Shown: positions 26,051 to 38,899, numbered from the stretch's first letter. The stretch is DNA of 64,000 nucleotides from Salvator merianae (GCA_003586115.2 QVOM02000001.1:15451291-15515290); one strand, 5' to 3'. Numbers and translations are program-made. The notes: generated by a model from the letters alone, not told the origin.

Positions 26051-26130
26051 CTTTCTCTTTCTCTTTCTCTTTCTTTCTTTTTTCTTTCTTTCTTTCTTTC
26101 TTTCTTTTTCTTTCTTTCTTTCTTTCTTTC
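26014..26130. repeat. (CTTT)n microsatellite, about 115 bp
   Basis: A long pyrimidine tract of CTTT units with interspersed CTTTCT variants. It opens false frames on both strands that encode repeated Phe/Leu/Ser or Lys/Glu/Arg. These should not be taken as genes. Confidence 0.95.
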
Positions 26131-26817
26131 GTTGTTTACTGGGCACTTCTTATATGCCTTGAATGGTAGAAGTAAGCATGCAGTGACGACTAGCTTAACA
26201 CTGCAAACCATCCTGGTCTGCTACTTTTGGCAGACTGAGCTAAAACAACGAAGGACTTCTAAGGGGCATTTACACAACATTTAACCCAGGATGGGTCAGG
26301 CTGGAAGGATGGCGGTCCACATGAGGCACGCCAGTTCCTGCTCCCATACCGGTTTAAAGACCATTCTGAAATGCCCCTCATTAAGCCCAGTTTTATCCCT
26401 CCCAGTTAGCTTTGCCACCTCTTGGGCTTTAGCTACTGTCCACTGCCAATGCTTTTTTTCTTTGGGGAGGTGGCAATGGAACCCATCTCCCCCTCCCCTC
26501 ATGGCTGATCACTAGGAAGCATCCTGGAAATTGCCAGGGGAGCATGGAAGGGGTCTTCCAATCCCAGTTGCAGCAACGAACCTGGCTGGATTGCGTTGCT
26601 TTGATCAGCTGGAAATCCTTGTTGCACGTTCACAGGAGACGCTAACATGTGGACTTCCCCATGATGCGAAATTACAGCCCCATCACCCTCATGCCCGCCC
26701 CCCCACGCCGGGCAGGGGGTGGCAGAAACTAATTCAGCAGCAAACAGAGCTCATGTGCAGGCCACCACTGCTTTAAAAACCCGCCAAACCAAGGAGTTCA
26801 AGAATGATTTAGAAGGG

Positions 26818-27047
26818 AAGTGAACATACCTGAGAAATCTTTTATAGCAAAGTGGATTGTGTAGAAGAGGGCTTAAAACTCACAATCAGAACAATCGCAC
26901 TAGGACCACGGATCGGGGTATGTGGGGAGAGAGATTACATATTGTATTAGATTATTTTATGTCACATGTACTTTATGCTTTGCTGTTGGTATTGGTGTTG
27001 ATGTACTTTACACAAACTAATAAAATGTTCCAAAAAAAAAAAAAAAA
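26818..27047 (+). mobile_element. 5'-truncated L1-type insertion with target-site duplication
   Basis: A 17-bp duplication, differing at one base, flanks the element: agaatgatttagaaggg at 26801-26817 and agagtgatttagaaggg at 27048-27064. The insert ends with an AATAAA signal at about 27019 and an A17 tail running up to the duplication. Its 3' untranslated style (tactttatgctttgctg) fits a vertebrate L1 3' end. Flanking duplications and a pure A-tail are the signature of target-primed reverse transcription, and their preservation implies a fairly recent insertion. A processed copy of another transcript is possible. Confidence 0.8.
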
Positions 27048-27479
27048 AGAGTGATTTAGAAGGGCATAAAGCCCTTGCTGTTTTTCCATCCCTGATCAAG
27101 GGCAGAGAACACTCAGCACTCTGAATGCCCTGATGCTTCATGCTGTTTATTTTTAAAAAAAATCTTCCAGATGGGAGTCAATGGAAAGATAAAGGTATCA
27201 GTCAAGGAATATGAGCCAACAGCCAATGCAAGTATGTGATGTGCTGGTCTGCTTAGCTTAAACCAATGTCTCCATGAGACAGTGAGATCTGAGGACAAAT
27301 CCAAAGTTGTATTAAGGTAGAAGCTAGACAGGTATTGGATGGAAATGCTTTCATTTGGATCCCTACACTGGTGAGGGGGCTTGTATGCAATGGCCGAAAT
27401 GGTACCTTCTCTTTCAACTCTGTTACCTCTGTTACCTCTGATTCTTGTTGTTGCTGTTTTGGGGTACCACTGTGTCATG

Positions 27480-27650
27480 GCCAACTCCTGATTGACTGCA
27501 TGGGTGCTCCCACGGGTGCCTCTGTGCAGTTTTCTTGGCAGAGATGTAGAAGTGGTTTGCCATGCCTACTTCCAGAGAGAGGCTGGGGATTGAACTGGCA
27601 ACCTTCTGCTTTCCAGGTTGCTTGCTTTACCACTTAGTTGCAGCCCCTCC
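27480..27650 (-). mobile_element. tRNA-like SINE, minus orientation
   Basis: Read as reverse complement it has the family order 'ggttgccagttcaatcccca', 'gaagtaggcatggcaaacc' and 'gccaagaaaactgcacagag', then the terminal 'cagtcaggagt' type motif near 27490. It belongs to the same family as the copies at 23.0-24.2 kb. Confidence 0.65.
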
Positions 27651-30600
27651 CTAGAACTGCTGATTCTAGGATGGTTCAAGTCTTAATGAAGCAGGCAAGC
27701 ATCTATCAAGAAATATAAAAAAATGGCTCTCCCCTAGTCTAGTTTATTTTCATACTGCCTTTCCAATAAAATTGTCCAAGGCACTTACACCACAAAAAGA
27801 ATTGAGTAACATTGTGCAAAATAGTGTAATATGGAATATATCTAATTTGATACGTAACACAAAGATGAACACAATATACAAATGAGTGATAAACAAGCTG
27901 ACAATGTTAAATTAATAACAACATTATGCAAAGACAGGAAGACTTGATCCAAAAGCGCAAAGTGGACAATGTCCTGTAAGTCCCAGTAGCTGAGTGTTTG
28001 AATTCACTCTCTGCTTCACATGTCTTTCTGTTCAGGGTCACAAAGGTATGTACAAGCAGTTGTTTTCAATGAAGCTGCTTTTCTCATATTAGTCTGCCTA
28101 GAATTGCAACCTTAACAGTGTTTTATCTAACTTTAGCAATGCCTGTTCTGGCTACTGGGGGTGCTACTTTCTTTTAGATAGTTTTTGCACTCCAGAAGAC
28201 ACAGTAGGCAACATCCACTACACAATACTGTACAGTTACAACTATAAAACATAGAAAATAAAACAATAACAAATATCAGTTAATAGGAAGCAGGATCAAG
28301 CACTGTCCCACAGCAAATCACTTCTTACAACTTGTGGCTGTAAGACACTCAGCAGCATAATTTTAAGAAGTCAAAGGAAGGCCATGAAGACAAAGCAAGC
28401 TGAGGAAAAAGATGGTTAGGTGCAAATTTGAAGGCCATCAGACACAGCTTAATCTCTGAATTACAACAATTAGCACTTTGCTGAAACAGCTGGTTTAGTA
28501 TTTCAGTGAAGGGTTTAAAAAGCTGCCATCCTTGAAATCCCTAACAAAAGCTAAGATGTCTGCTACTCAATAGGAAGCATTCTAGTTAAGGTTTTATGTT
28601 TGCTGAATTTGGAATGCCTAGTCTTATAGGAACCACGGAAATTGCTGGAAATCTGTGGCTGGGAGACTCCGAGCAGATCCCAGAGCCAAAAGTTTACAAG
28701 TGATACTATTTTCTTCCCTTAGCCCTAAGCATTGTTTTAGTAGCACAAAAAAACAACAACCCAGGGGTGGTAGTGAAGAATGATTTGCAAAGATGCAGAG
28801 AAAGACTTTTCAATTCAGAAGACATCCCAAGAAGCTTCAGCGCTTTTTTCAGACACAATCAGCACAGCTGATTTTGCACAACGATGGTAAATTTCAACCC
28901 TTGACAGCCAACCTTCCTGTATGCAGATAAGGGACAATATGGAATATATGACAGCATCTAAGTGCAAACCAGTGGCAAGACCACAAGGATTTCTTTACTG
29001 CAAGGAAGAAGGACCTCTCTATTTCTGGTGAAGCTGGAGGCCACATGCCTGTGAATAACCTACTGGGGCTGCAGAGCTGGGGTGAGCAAATCAGGAGTGA
29101 GCAGAGTTTACAGCACTGCATAATGTTCTCTCTCTATGACCACAGCTGCAGCCTACTTCTCCGTCTCTATCCATGCAAATCCAATACTTTGTGCCTCATC
29201 TGGGAAATAGCATAAAATGAGGCCAGGAGCTATAAGTCCTTTGCCAATAAATTACTGGACAAGACCAAAATCCAGCCTCCTTGTCCACAAAGTCCCCAGT
29301 TCCAGCTTAGGAAAAGAAGATTGCCTTACAAAAAGAAACTATACCATGTGCCTAGACAAAGCAGCATTAATCCCTTCTTCCCATTTTGACTCTGCTAACC
29401 TATGGATAGCGACATCGTCACGAGAGAGACTCTTCAGGACACCTTAGCCTGCATTACATCAGATGGATGCAGAAATCACAAGACAGTCCCAGTTATCACC
29501 CTTGAATGACTGAGCAAAGAGAGGATTGTGTACCAAGGATGTATTAGCCTGGCCTTGCAAAAGGTACAGCAGTTGGACCACTGGCCATGTAACAGTCCTG
29601 ATTTCTTGTGGAGAACTTTACCCAACAAATTGCTGAGATCAAGGGCCTTTTTGCACTTTCCACCTTGGAAGGATCAAATCCAACAATTCCAAGGTGGAAC
29701 AGTCCCCGCAGTGCGGCAGCCATCCACACTGCAAGAGCTGGAATAACTGGAACTAGGTTTCCAGCACTCGCAGTGTGAATGCCTGGCCGCCTCGCCATGA
29801 CAGTGACTGCGGAAACATCCGGCCGCTGCCATGGTGACTAGGGATGCACTGCACAACTGCGTAACTGTACTCGCACCGTGGCCTGCAGCGTTTCACACCC
29901 AGAAGTGGTGAAGCATGCTTTGGTTTGTAGAGGCAGATCTTCACCATCAAAGGCGAAGTGCCAATCAGTACGTCTCCCAGCTCACTGCATGAACCACCAT
30001 GGTAAGAGGTCACGTGGAGGAAACCATGAAAGCTGAAATCAATAAATGGGGCCAAAGCACTTGTCCCTCTGGCTTAACCCTGTGTACTCTGGGCTACAGG
30101 AGCCTTGCAAGATTTAGGACAATTCCACTACATAATTAGTATTAGAGATTTCTTTCTTCATGCAAGGAGGAGAGAGAAGGAAAATGCAGCATTACAAGCT
30201 TTTGTTGGACGCATCAGCCAGGTAATCCCTTAGAACCTGGGAGGGTTCATTCAGCCATTTGGATAGAGAAACTCATGAATACAGAGGCAAATGGAAACTG
30301 GCTGTTTCTATCCCCCTTCCCATGCAATAAAATCACTAGACAGTGCTGGTTCTCACTGCTATTTTTTGGATATGCCATGATACAAAAAGAAATCTCATCA
30401 GCTGAGATCACAAATATATTTCTGGAGAACTCCATTCCATCCCCCCCTGCCCTCCTGCTATCACCAGACATCCTCTGGCCTGGAGAAAATCTCAATCCCT
30501 ATTATCTCCTCACCTGCATGCCCTGTCTTTCTCAGAGTCCTCCTGGGTGTCTAGGAAAGTTCAGTACATTTAAGTCTCAATAAATTCAACTGTTCAGTGC

Positions 30601-31090
30601 CACATGGCTGAATTCTTGGTCTGTGTGCTCCCTAACCCTTCATGAAGCACAGTGCTAAAATGATCAGAAGGAGCTGCTTCGAGACATCATCATTACCATA
30701 AACTGCAATCTGTCTGGGTTCAAACAATGATGTATCACAGTTAACTGAAAATGGTAGCAAAGGACACTAAATGCTTGGCGTCTATAATATGTCACCAAGG
30801 AGAGGATGTGGATGAAGTTTTCCTAAAACAGATTGCAGAGGTCCTCAGATAAGCTTTAATTACTCTGGTTCTTGCTAGGAAACAAACTCTGCCAAGAGCG
30901 GTCCTCTAGGAAACTTGTGATTTGTACTGCTGACAGTTTTCTAGAGGAAAAAAACAAAAGGATAACCTATTCTTGGCCTGATTCTGACAAACAGGGATGA
31001 CTTTGTAAAGGAAATGAAAGTCGGAGGAATGCCATGAGCAAGTGAAATGGCAGAGCTCCTGGTTTTAAAAAAAGGTAAGCATATTCCAGC
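27651..31090. other. No gene recognised
   Basis: AT-rich sequence with short open frames only. A small hairpin-rich stretch at about 29650-29800 (ccaccttgga facing tccaaggtgg) may be a further MITE, but I cannot define its ends. Confidence 0.4.
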
Positions 31091-32330
31091 AGGCACTTTG
31101 GAATTTGGGAAAGCTGATCTTAATCAGCTCAGAGAAATTATTAGCAAGATGCTAAGGAAGGAAAACTTAATAGGAGTAAGATTTCAAGGAAGGTAAGAAG
31201 TCCTTACAGAGGAGATTATCTAAAGCAACAACAATTCCAGTCAGAAGAAAAATAAAACAATGAAAGAAATACATAGGAAGCTGATGGGAGGACAGGTGAC
31301 CAAGGAAATGTACTGGCTGGCATCTTTTTTAGAGAAGCTATCAGGCAGCCTGAACCCTGAAGTATAAAATGCACTGAGGTTGGCAAGAGAAGTGAAGAAT
31401 GTAAAGGATTTTGCAAATATGTTATAAGCAAGACGAAGATAAAGTAGCAATCTGTGTTGTTGGGAGATGGCAAATAGCTGAATTATTCCATTCAATTTTT
31501 AAAAAAACAAAAGAAAGCATGAGTTCCGCATGGATAAAGATTACAACTTGAGACTGAGAGATCCAGGAGATTTTTTTTTTTAATCCTGAACATGTTCATC
31601 TCTAGGCCAGCTGGATTACATTTTAGAATTCTGAAGGAATGCATGGATGCCCCATTATCTTCAGTAAGTCCTGAAGAACAGGTAAAATTGCAGATGATGC
31701 AGAGGAGAGTAAGTCTTATTCTTATCTTCAAAGAGAACCAAAAAAAAACTTCTTTGAACCAGTTAGTCTATCACTGATATCTGGGAATACATTTTTAAAG
31801 CAGATCATAAATGAATTAATTTGTAAGTACCTCAAAAACAATGCAGCGATTGCTAGGAGGCTGCATGGATTTGTCAAGAATAAGTCCTGTCAAAATATTA
31901 TTACTATCTTCCTTTGCTGGTGGTGGAAATGTGGTGAATGCTATTTATCCAGACAGAATGTAAGGAAACAGAAGCATCTCACACTAATATATTGAGCAAG
32001 CTAATTAAATGCAGGCTGGATGGCACATGGATCAACAGCTGTCAGGGAAATTGGGCTCCAAGTCCTCAACAAAATTTTCTCCTCAAACCTGAAAGAGTTT
32101 TTGAGCAGAGTATCATAGAGCCCCTAACTTCTATTTATTAATGATTTAGACAATGGATTTTTTTAAAATCAAATCTGTAGATATTACTGAATTGGGTGAA
32201 ACAGCAAACACTATAAAAGATGATCAGAATTCAAACTGGTCTTCAAGAGATCAATCCAAGGTTGGTCCATACAGGACAGAAGAATCAAACACAAAAACAA
32301 CTGTGAAGCATTGATTAGAATAAAGAATTT
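31091..32330 (+). mobile_element. CR1/L3-type LINE remnant (3' part)
   Basis: A degraded, frame-broken copy of the reptilian CR1 3' section. Recognisable phrases are 'ctaggaggctgcatggattt', 'gtcaagaataagtcctgtc' and 'tttattaatgatttagacaa'. These correspond to the reverse-transcriptase region, where fixed blocks normally read 'GFVK..SC' and 'NDL'. Stops and shifts occur throughout, so it is inactive. The ends are approximate. Confidence 0.6.
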
Positions 32331-32879
32331 AGAATTGTTGGTTAATCAAAAGGTGAGTACAAGTCACAAGTTTGGCGTGGCAGTAAAAAAAAAGGCAAAT
32401 ATAATTCTGAATTGTATCTAACAGATGTATAGCTTCTGAACTGCAGTAAGTTTTGCTGTATTGGGCATTGATTAAACCCCACCCTGTGCACTCTGGTTCT
32501 GAGCACCTCGCTAGCATTCATTAAATTTGAACTAAAACAAAAAGCAAAAAAAAAAGGAAAGAACTAAGCGAACCAATTACGCCTAATCTTGAGAATTTAT
32601 TTCATCCTGAATTTCATTGTCCTTGTCCCCTCTATATATGCACACCACATTGGTTTTTCATGCTTCTTGAGAAGATGCTCTGAAATATCTAAGTACTGAA
32701 GGAGGAGATGATGGTTCTTTACAATAGCTGATGTCACAAAGGTATTCCGGAATGAAGGGCAAAGAACAACTACATGTGGTTGGGGGGAGGGGATGGCCCT
32801 TACAGTAGAGTAGGGGCAGTTCAGTTCATCAGTGCAACTGATTACCTGGAGAAGTGTTGGCCACTCGCTTATTAGTCGC

Positions 32880-32990
32880 GCTCAAGGGGAGGTTGAAAAG
32901 GCATCAGAGATGCTTGGAGATTCTTGCACAAAGCAGGAGGCTGGATTTGATGGCCTAAAGTGCCTTTTCCAAAGATTACGATTCTCTTGC
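32880..32990 (+). mobile_element. CR1 LINE 3' end fragment
   Basis: Contains 'gcaggaggctggatttgatg', 'gcctaaagtgccttttcc' and 'agattacgattctc', a diverged CR1 3' terminus ending in the degraded 'attct' repeat. Confidence 0.55.
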
Positions 32991-33372
32991 AAATGTGTAA
33001 AAAGGAAGGGAAGGGGAGTGATCCACAGGACCAACCTTCCACACACATCAGCATGTATCGCTTCTTTTGAAACAATATTCTCCAAATGCCCTTTCCTCCT
33101 GCACTTAAAGCATGTTTCCACAGTCATGTTTTTTATATAGACCAGCACATCTGAGATCTATCCCCAACCAACAACCCTCAACTTCATACTCATCCTGCAC
33201 TTGCAAGGCTGAACAGCAATTTGTGATTGTTCTGTTGTGTGCCTCAGATCTGCCTCAGAGCAATGCTTGTTTTGCCCCACAGCAAAGAAATGACAAGTGA
33301 ACAGCAAATTGCCCTTCAGCCTCACAAGTGCTTTCTGTTTGCCAGCCATGGGACCTTTAGGACCCCTCTACC

Positions 33373-33512
33373 CTGGGCCTTACCCCAGATTATCTCCCAG
33401 AATAGGGGCCTGCTAGCCACATGCTGATGCAGACTAGTCTGCACTAGCAGGCAGATGGCAGGCCCCTATTCAGGGAAAAAATCTGGAATAAGGCTCAGTG
33501 CAGAAAAGACCT
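33373..33512. mobile_element. Fold-back MITE family A, second full copy
   Basis: Same palindromic design as 18607-18786. It starts 'gggccttaccccagattat', has the central 'gactagtctgc' turning point, and ends 'ctggaataaggctcagtgca' plus 'gaaaagacct'. It is shorter, with more mismatches between the arms. Confidence 0.75.
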
Positions 33513-34284
33513 CAGTTTCAGCACATCTCAAAGATGCAGTCTGAACACCCCTGCTATATGCCAACCTAATTTTTCCCAATATTCATTTACCTGGGAATAA
33601 GCCCCATAAAACATCCTAGGACTTTGCTTTGAGGTGGTCTATCAGCTGCTAATACTAACCATCATGCCTGTAGATTTCAAAGCTCTAGAAAGGTCTCTTT
33701 GCCCTTTGTGTCTTTTCCATGGACTTTCCAAGAGACATTTGCCTAAGGAATGAGGGAAACAGGATACAAAAGGACTAAAAAGGCTTTTTATTTTTATTCA
33801 TTTGCTGTTGTTGGATGCACATGAGCCAAAGCTCACTCCTGGTGACCACATGGATGTATCCATGGTGTTAACAACAATTAAACTACCTTGCTGAGTTTGG
33901 AAAGATACCTGAACTAGATTTGTTCAAGGACTTTGAACAATTCTAAGCAACTACTACAGTAGTATTACTATGCCAGTGAGCCTGAAGTTTGTGCACACCA
34001 AAGACTACAGTTCAGTTTCACATCTAAAGTGATCTATTTGACATCTGAGTAATGAAGCATGTGTAAGCACTTATTTCAGGTGAGCTTACTGTCAGATTTC
34101 ATTAAAAGGTGTGATGGGGCAAACTGGCATATAGATAGTGTTGACTGGGAATGGCTGACCAGGGTACCTTTTGTCACTAAGTTCAGTGATATTGCTGTGA
34201 AACCAAAAGCTCCAAGCAAATGGAACTAACTCAGTTCATGTGTTCTTTGTGAGAACATTCTGGAATAAGATTTGCACCTTTTAG

Positions 34285-34500
34285 GCTGTAATCAGACACA
34301 GCAAAAAAAAAAGCATCTTTAAGGTGACTTATTGAAGGCTCTGAGGTGGGATTGTTCACACACTAGTCTACCCCTCCGCCCTCTCATGAACAATCTATGC
34401 TAGAAAAGATGGATTAGAGAAGGCTTGGGAACACAAGGGCTACACAATGTCTCTCTGAGGCACTTCTGAGGTGCCCCTTTGTTTATGTCTGATCACAGCC
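34285..34500. mobile_element. MITE family B, copy 1
   Basis: The termini are 'gctgtaatcagacacagc' and the inverted 'atgtctgatcacagc'. It shares its interior ('tgggattgttcacacact', 'ctctcatgaacaatctatgc', 'gaggtgcccctttg') with the copy at 39640-39831. It is non-coding. No convincing target-site duplication is visible at this copy. Confidence 0.7.
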
Positions 34501-34994
34501 TATGTCTTAGACACTCTCAAGAACACCAGACTGGGCAGTATTTCTCCTCACTTCCTTTTCTATTTGTTTGTTTGTCCTTTACAACAACCAGCCCCAGACA
34601 GTCTGATGGTCCTGTAGAATGAACCCGTCTAGACTTTTGGGAGTCACTCATCAAATGAAAAAAATATGCTCTGACTTAACTATGTGTGACAATAAACAAC
34701 ACTGCTAAAGCAAGAGAATGCCAGACATGCTTTGGCAAACCACAGGGAAGAGAAATCTTGGCTTGCTATCAAGCCACCTTGTTAGTGTTAGAATGGGGGG
34801 GGGGGGGGAGCATAAATATTTAAAATATTTTTGGATCGAAAGCCATTGGCAGAGGATGAGAAAGGGGCTGTTTGATTTTGCAGGACACCTCACTTAATAT
34901 TTAGGACTTTAAAAACTAACTAAATAATGCAAACAGAGAAACCAATAAATGATATAAAAAAGAAAAGCAGCTGGTTAAGGAACAAAAAACAGTA

Positions 34995-36085
34995 GGTAAC
35001 AGTAAACAACAATAATCACAATGGAGAGATGTATCAAATGGGATCTGTGTTAGGACCTATACTAGGTTTATGCTGCGCTGTATGGGAACCACATCTACCA
35101 AATGGAATCTGTACTAGGACCAGAATTTTTTTAAAAAAGTAATACATGATCTAGAGTTAAGAGTAAGCAGTGCAGTGGTCAAATTTTCTAATGATACCAA
35201 ATGGTGCAGAGTGATAAAAACAAAAAGCTTGTCTTTTGTGAGGAATTCCAAAAAGCCCTCTGCACAGTGGGGGAATCCACATCAAAATAGCAGGTGTGCA
35301 AAATGGAAAGGGATGCACATTGGAGCAAAACAATCTACCTATACCTACATACATACCAATGGGATCTGAACTGTCTGATTACCCATGAAAGATATCTTAG
35401 AATACTAATAAATAGTCCAATATAAGTGTGGACCCAGGATGCACTGGCTGTTCAGAAGGTCAGCAGCATGTTAGGAATAATAATAAAAGGTATTGAAAAT
35501 AAACATGCCAACATTATAATGGGACTGTAGAAATTAGTGATGCATTCACACCTGTATTATGTACAGTTTTGGACACCACATCTCAGAAAAGATACAGCAG
35601 AGTTAGAAAAGGCTATGGGCGCAACAAAAACTACTAAGGGTCAAGTAGAAAGATTACGTCTGGAGCTTTCAGTTTAGGTTAGCAACAGGGAACATAATTG
35701 AGGTGTATAAATTTATGTATGGTGCAGCCAAGGCAGAGAGGAAAATATTTTTCCCTTCCCCCAGAATATGGGTCACTCAAGAAAATTGAATCCAGAAAGA
35801 TGCAGGACAAAACAAGGATTTATTTACACAACACATAGATAAGCTGTGGAATTCATTACCACATTATATGGATGTTTGAACACATTCACAGAGGACAATG
35901 GCTTCTTGGGCTAATTGTGGAGTGACTACTTACCTCTAAAGCCCAGCTGTTAGGACGCTGTGAACAAAATATATCTGTGCTTAAGTCCTGCTTGAGGATT
36001 TCCATACATTCATGACTGGCTACTAAGAGCTGGACTTAGATGGGCCATTTAGTCCAGTCCTGCATGGCATGACTTATGTTCATGT
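34995..36085 (+). mobile_element. CR1/L3-type LINE remnant with 3' end
   Basis: Holds the order expected of a reptile CR1 3' section: 'caaattttctaatgatacca' (the 'FADDT' region), 'ttatgtacagttttggacac', 'aagatacagcagagttagaa', 'aagctgtggaattcattacc' and 'acttagatgggccatttagt'. Stops are frequent, so there is no intact ORF. A second CR1 in the opposite direction follows directly. Confidence 0.7.
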
Positions 36086-36159
36086 TAGAGACACAAAGTG
36101 CCAAAGTACTTCTTGAAACAACCCTAGGGCACCAATTAAAAACATACTTTACCATGGGC

Positions 36160-36460
36160 AAGTCCATAAGAACATAAGAGGAGCCCTGCTGAATCAGGCC
36201 GCAGCCCATCTAGTCCAGCATCCTGTCTCACACAGTGGCCACCAATTGCTTCTGGCCATTGTCAAGCAGAAGACAAAGGCAAAACCTTCACCTGTTCTCG
36301 ACTCCCTTTCCCTGCGAATGGCCTTTAGAGGCATCCTGCCTGTCTCTCCATCCTTGAGGCAGTTACTGGGTTCCTCCTGGGAAAAAGACTTGCATGGTTT
36401 GTGTAGAAGTACACTCACAACTGATGTGATTTGATGATGTGATTGCAAACACGCCACATG
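36160..36460 (-). mobile_element. CR1 LINE 3' end, minus orientation
   Basis: The plus strand reads 'taagaacataagaggagccc', 'gctgaatcaggccgcagcc' and 'tctagtccagcatcctgtct', then 'cacagtggccaccaattgct'. This is the reverse complement of a CR1 3' terminus. It lies tail to tail with the CR1 remnant ending near 36085. Confidence 0.8.
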
Positions 36461-37429
36461 ATTAAAGGCCGTTCAGAGCTGTTTGAAGCCAGTTTGTTCT
36501 CATATCTGAAGTGGTCAACCACTTCCTAGAGCTGTACCACTTCACAGCTATTGGCTGCAGCACCATGGAAGCTACTGAAGGCACTTGAGGGGAGATGCCT
36601 CCATCCTGGCAGCCTCGCTATTGCTGCTTCCCCAGGTTCACTGCCTCCCATTCCGCATTGCCACAGTCGACTTCCGTGAGTTGTGCCAACAGGGCCGCAT
36701 CAGTACATGAGAGCTGTTCCTCATGCACTGACAACAAGACACCTTAACCAGCCCTCAGGGTCCTGCTGACTCCCTCCACATACCTCAGCAAGGAGAGCAA
36801 TGGAGACTGGCTGCCCTGGGGGCCCAGTTAAGATGCTTTAATGTAGAAAAGGCCATTAAACGCAAGCAAAATGGAGTCTTCATATTTAAAGGACAGTCAT
36901 GAGGCATTCTGGAAGACAAAGAATGATGAATTATGGTAGAGAGAAACGCAGCAGGACTGGAGCTCCAGAGTCCCAAATGAATTTCCAAGTAAACAAGGCT
37001 TCTGAGGTTCTTGTCATACGTCACCTTGCCCCCCCCCCCCCTTGGAGCAGCAGGAGGGAACCTATAATATCTTGCAATAACGCAGAGCTTTGGCCTTCTC
37101 GATACTGTTGGCCTCCAGCGCCTATCAGTTGAGCCGCAGGCCAACAGGCCCCACATGATGTAACAGGGGTTCATGAACATTTATTGGGTCTCTAAAGTTC
37201 TTTTAAAAAGCTAAGGAGGGCACACACTCTTGACACATTACTTATGCTGGTGCCCTTTGCCACCATTTTTGCTTCGTTGCAGCATGCACGTTATAAGCAA
37301 ATAGCATCATCAAGTGATGAAACACCTGTTTCCTCGTTTCCCCCAGTCAGCAGTATTATCCTGCCCCCCCCAGCCCCCGGTGTTAAGATAACTGCTTGGG
37401 TTGAAAACATTCACAGAGCTTTGCTTTCT

Positions 37430-37794
37430 TGACAAGCGCTGATTACCACGCGTTGTTCCCTCCCGCCCACTCCTGGACTTAAATAAAGCAGTATTAACCA
37501 AGCGCTGGCCTGGCTGCTGCTGGCCATTAGCCAACACACACAAGCCATGATTTCTTTCGAAAGACAAAAAAGCCATCCTAGCCGAGGGGGGACACGCCCA
37601 TCGGCTGAATAGGAACCAAGTCACATGCCTTGAGATCGATCTGGAAATAAAGGGGGGAAAAGAGGAAAGACGATTTTTGCATACGGAGAAGAGGACCTTT
37701 GTAAAGCTCTTCCGGGCCTGAAAAAGCCAGAACTCAGGCTGGGATTGAAAGATCAAGACCCGGCTGCAGCCCGTCGCGAAGAAGGTACCCTCGG
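37430..37794 (+). promoter_or_regulatory. CpG-rich promoter with probable noncoding exon 1
   Basis: CpG dinucleotides are much denser at about 37.43-37.87 kb than anywhere else in the window (roughly two dozen in 450 bases). GC-box-like elements such as acacgccc occur. The segment ends at a good splice donor (tcgg|gtaagt, GT at 37795). The next good plus-strand acceptor is at 42091, immediately before a coding exon with an ATG. I infer that this is the promoter and 5' untranslated exon of the Myb/SANT-like gene. The transcription start and the left boundary cannot be fixed by eye. It could instead belong to an unrecognised transcript. Confidence 0.55.
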
Positions 37795-37800
37795 GTAAGT

Positions 37801-38899
37801 GATCCGGTCGAGGCATGTTCGCTTACTCGCCCTGAATCTTAATCCGAAGTCGGCCACTCATTTCTCGCGCCCGCTAGTGGCGGCTGTTCATAATTCTGGC
37901 CTTTGGAACTCCAAGGGGAATGCAACGATGCGCCTACCTTTCATTTTGTGTGGCTATGAATATGAACCAAGTCTGTCTCAGTTCGGGGTGGAGTAAGAGA
38001 CCAAGGGGATTCTCCCCCTCCCCACATTTTGGCAACCTTCTCCTCCTCACATTCAGATTGAACTGGAGTGAGGATGTTCCCATTCACGTTGATTGCCAGA
38101 TGGAATCCAAATCTTGGCTTGCAATAGCTGCGCAGAAGATGACATTTTAGTGGGTGTTGTTACTTGCATTTCAAGCCTCACATGCCGAGAAGCTCGGTCT
38201 TCTGCAGGCTGTACAAGATACAGGAATCCTGACCTGGATTCCACCGCGCAACAAACCCCCTTTCACACGTGATTGAGACAGTGCTTCTTCCTGCCGACGT
38301 AAACAGGAGAGAACTGGAGCTGGGTCAAGGCAATCGTGGATCCCACTGTATTTAAGTGAGACTGATGAGGTGTGGGGAAGGGATTTGCGGAGATTTATGT
38401 GCGGGTTTGGAGACAGGCAGAGGAGATGCGCATCGTCTTCCCCAGCCCGCACGTATATTATAAAGTGTGATGTTGGTACTCTGGTTTTCACGCTGCCCAC
38501 GTTTCAAAGACCGCAGGCTCCATCATGAGTGGGTGGGGAGGAACAGTGTGATGAAAAATATACAGTACATAACTGCATGGCTGTGGAGTCGAAATACCTC
38601 ATGGGCACTGGGTTGTAGTCCCGTAAGTCAGGTCGTGCTGGGTTAGCCTTTTTATTAATCGGCCAGTGAAAATGATGCCTATGCGTTCCCCCCGAGACCG
38701 TGTCATTTCTGCGAGCGAATTTGGGGAAAGAAATAGCGAAGCATAATTTAAACGAAATCGAGGGTCCATCAAGACACCACCACCTTGCAGTGAAGGACGG
38801 CTTGATTTAAAAATAAAAATAAACACGAGGTTCCATAGGGTCTTCGGGGTAAAAATGGTCAATGGTTGGGAATTCTGTGCGATAGTCAGGATGTTTTGC
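37801..38899. other. CpG-enriched flank of the promoter, no coding exon seen
   Basis: CpG content stays raised to about 38.9 kb, for example in ctcgcgcccgctagtggcgg and around 38690-38760, as in the shore of a CpG island. Open frames here (up to about 109 codons on the minus strand) probably reflect base composition and show no domain. Confidence 0.4.

Noticed and set aside
25895..26284. 129-codon plus-strand and 94-codon minus-strand open frames
   Set aside because: Both are produced by the (CTTT)n microsatellite. The peptides are runs of Phe/Leu/Ser or Lys/Glu/Arg.
37310..37816. 168-codon minus-strand frame in the CpG-rich block
   Set aside because: CpG-rich DNA is poor in stop codons. 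No motif is seen, and the plus-strand splice donor gives a better explanation of the region.
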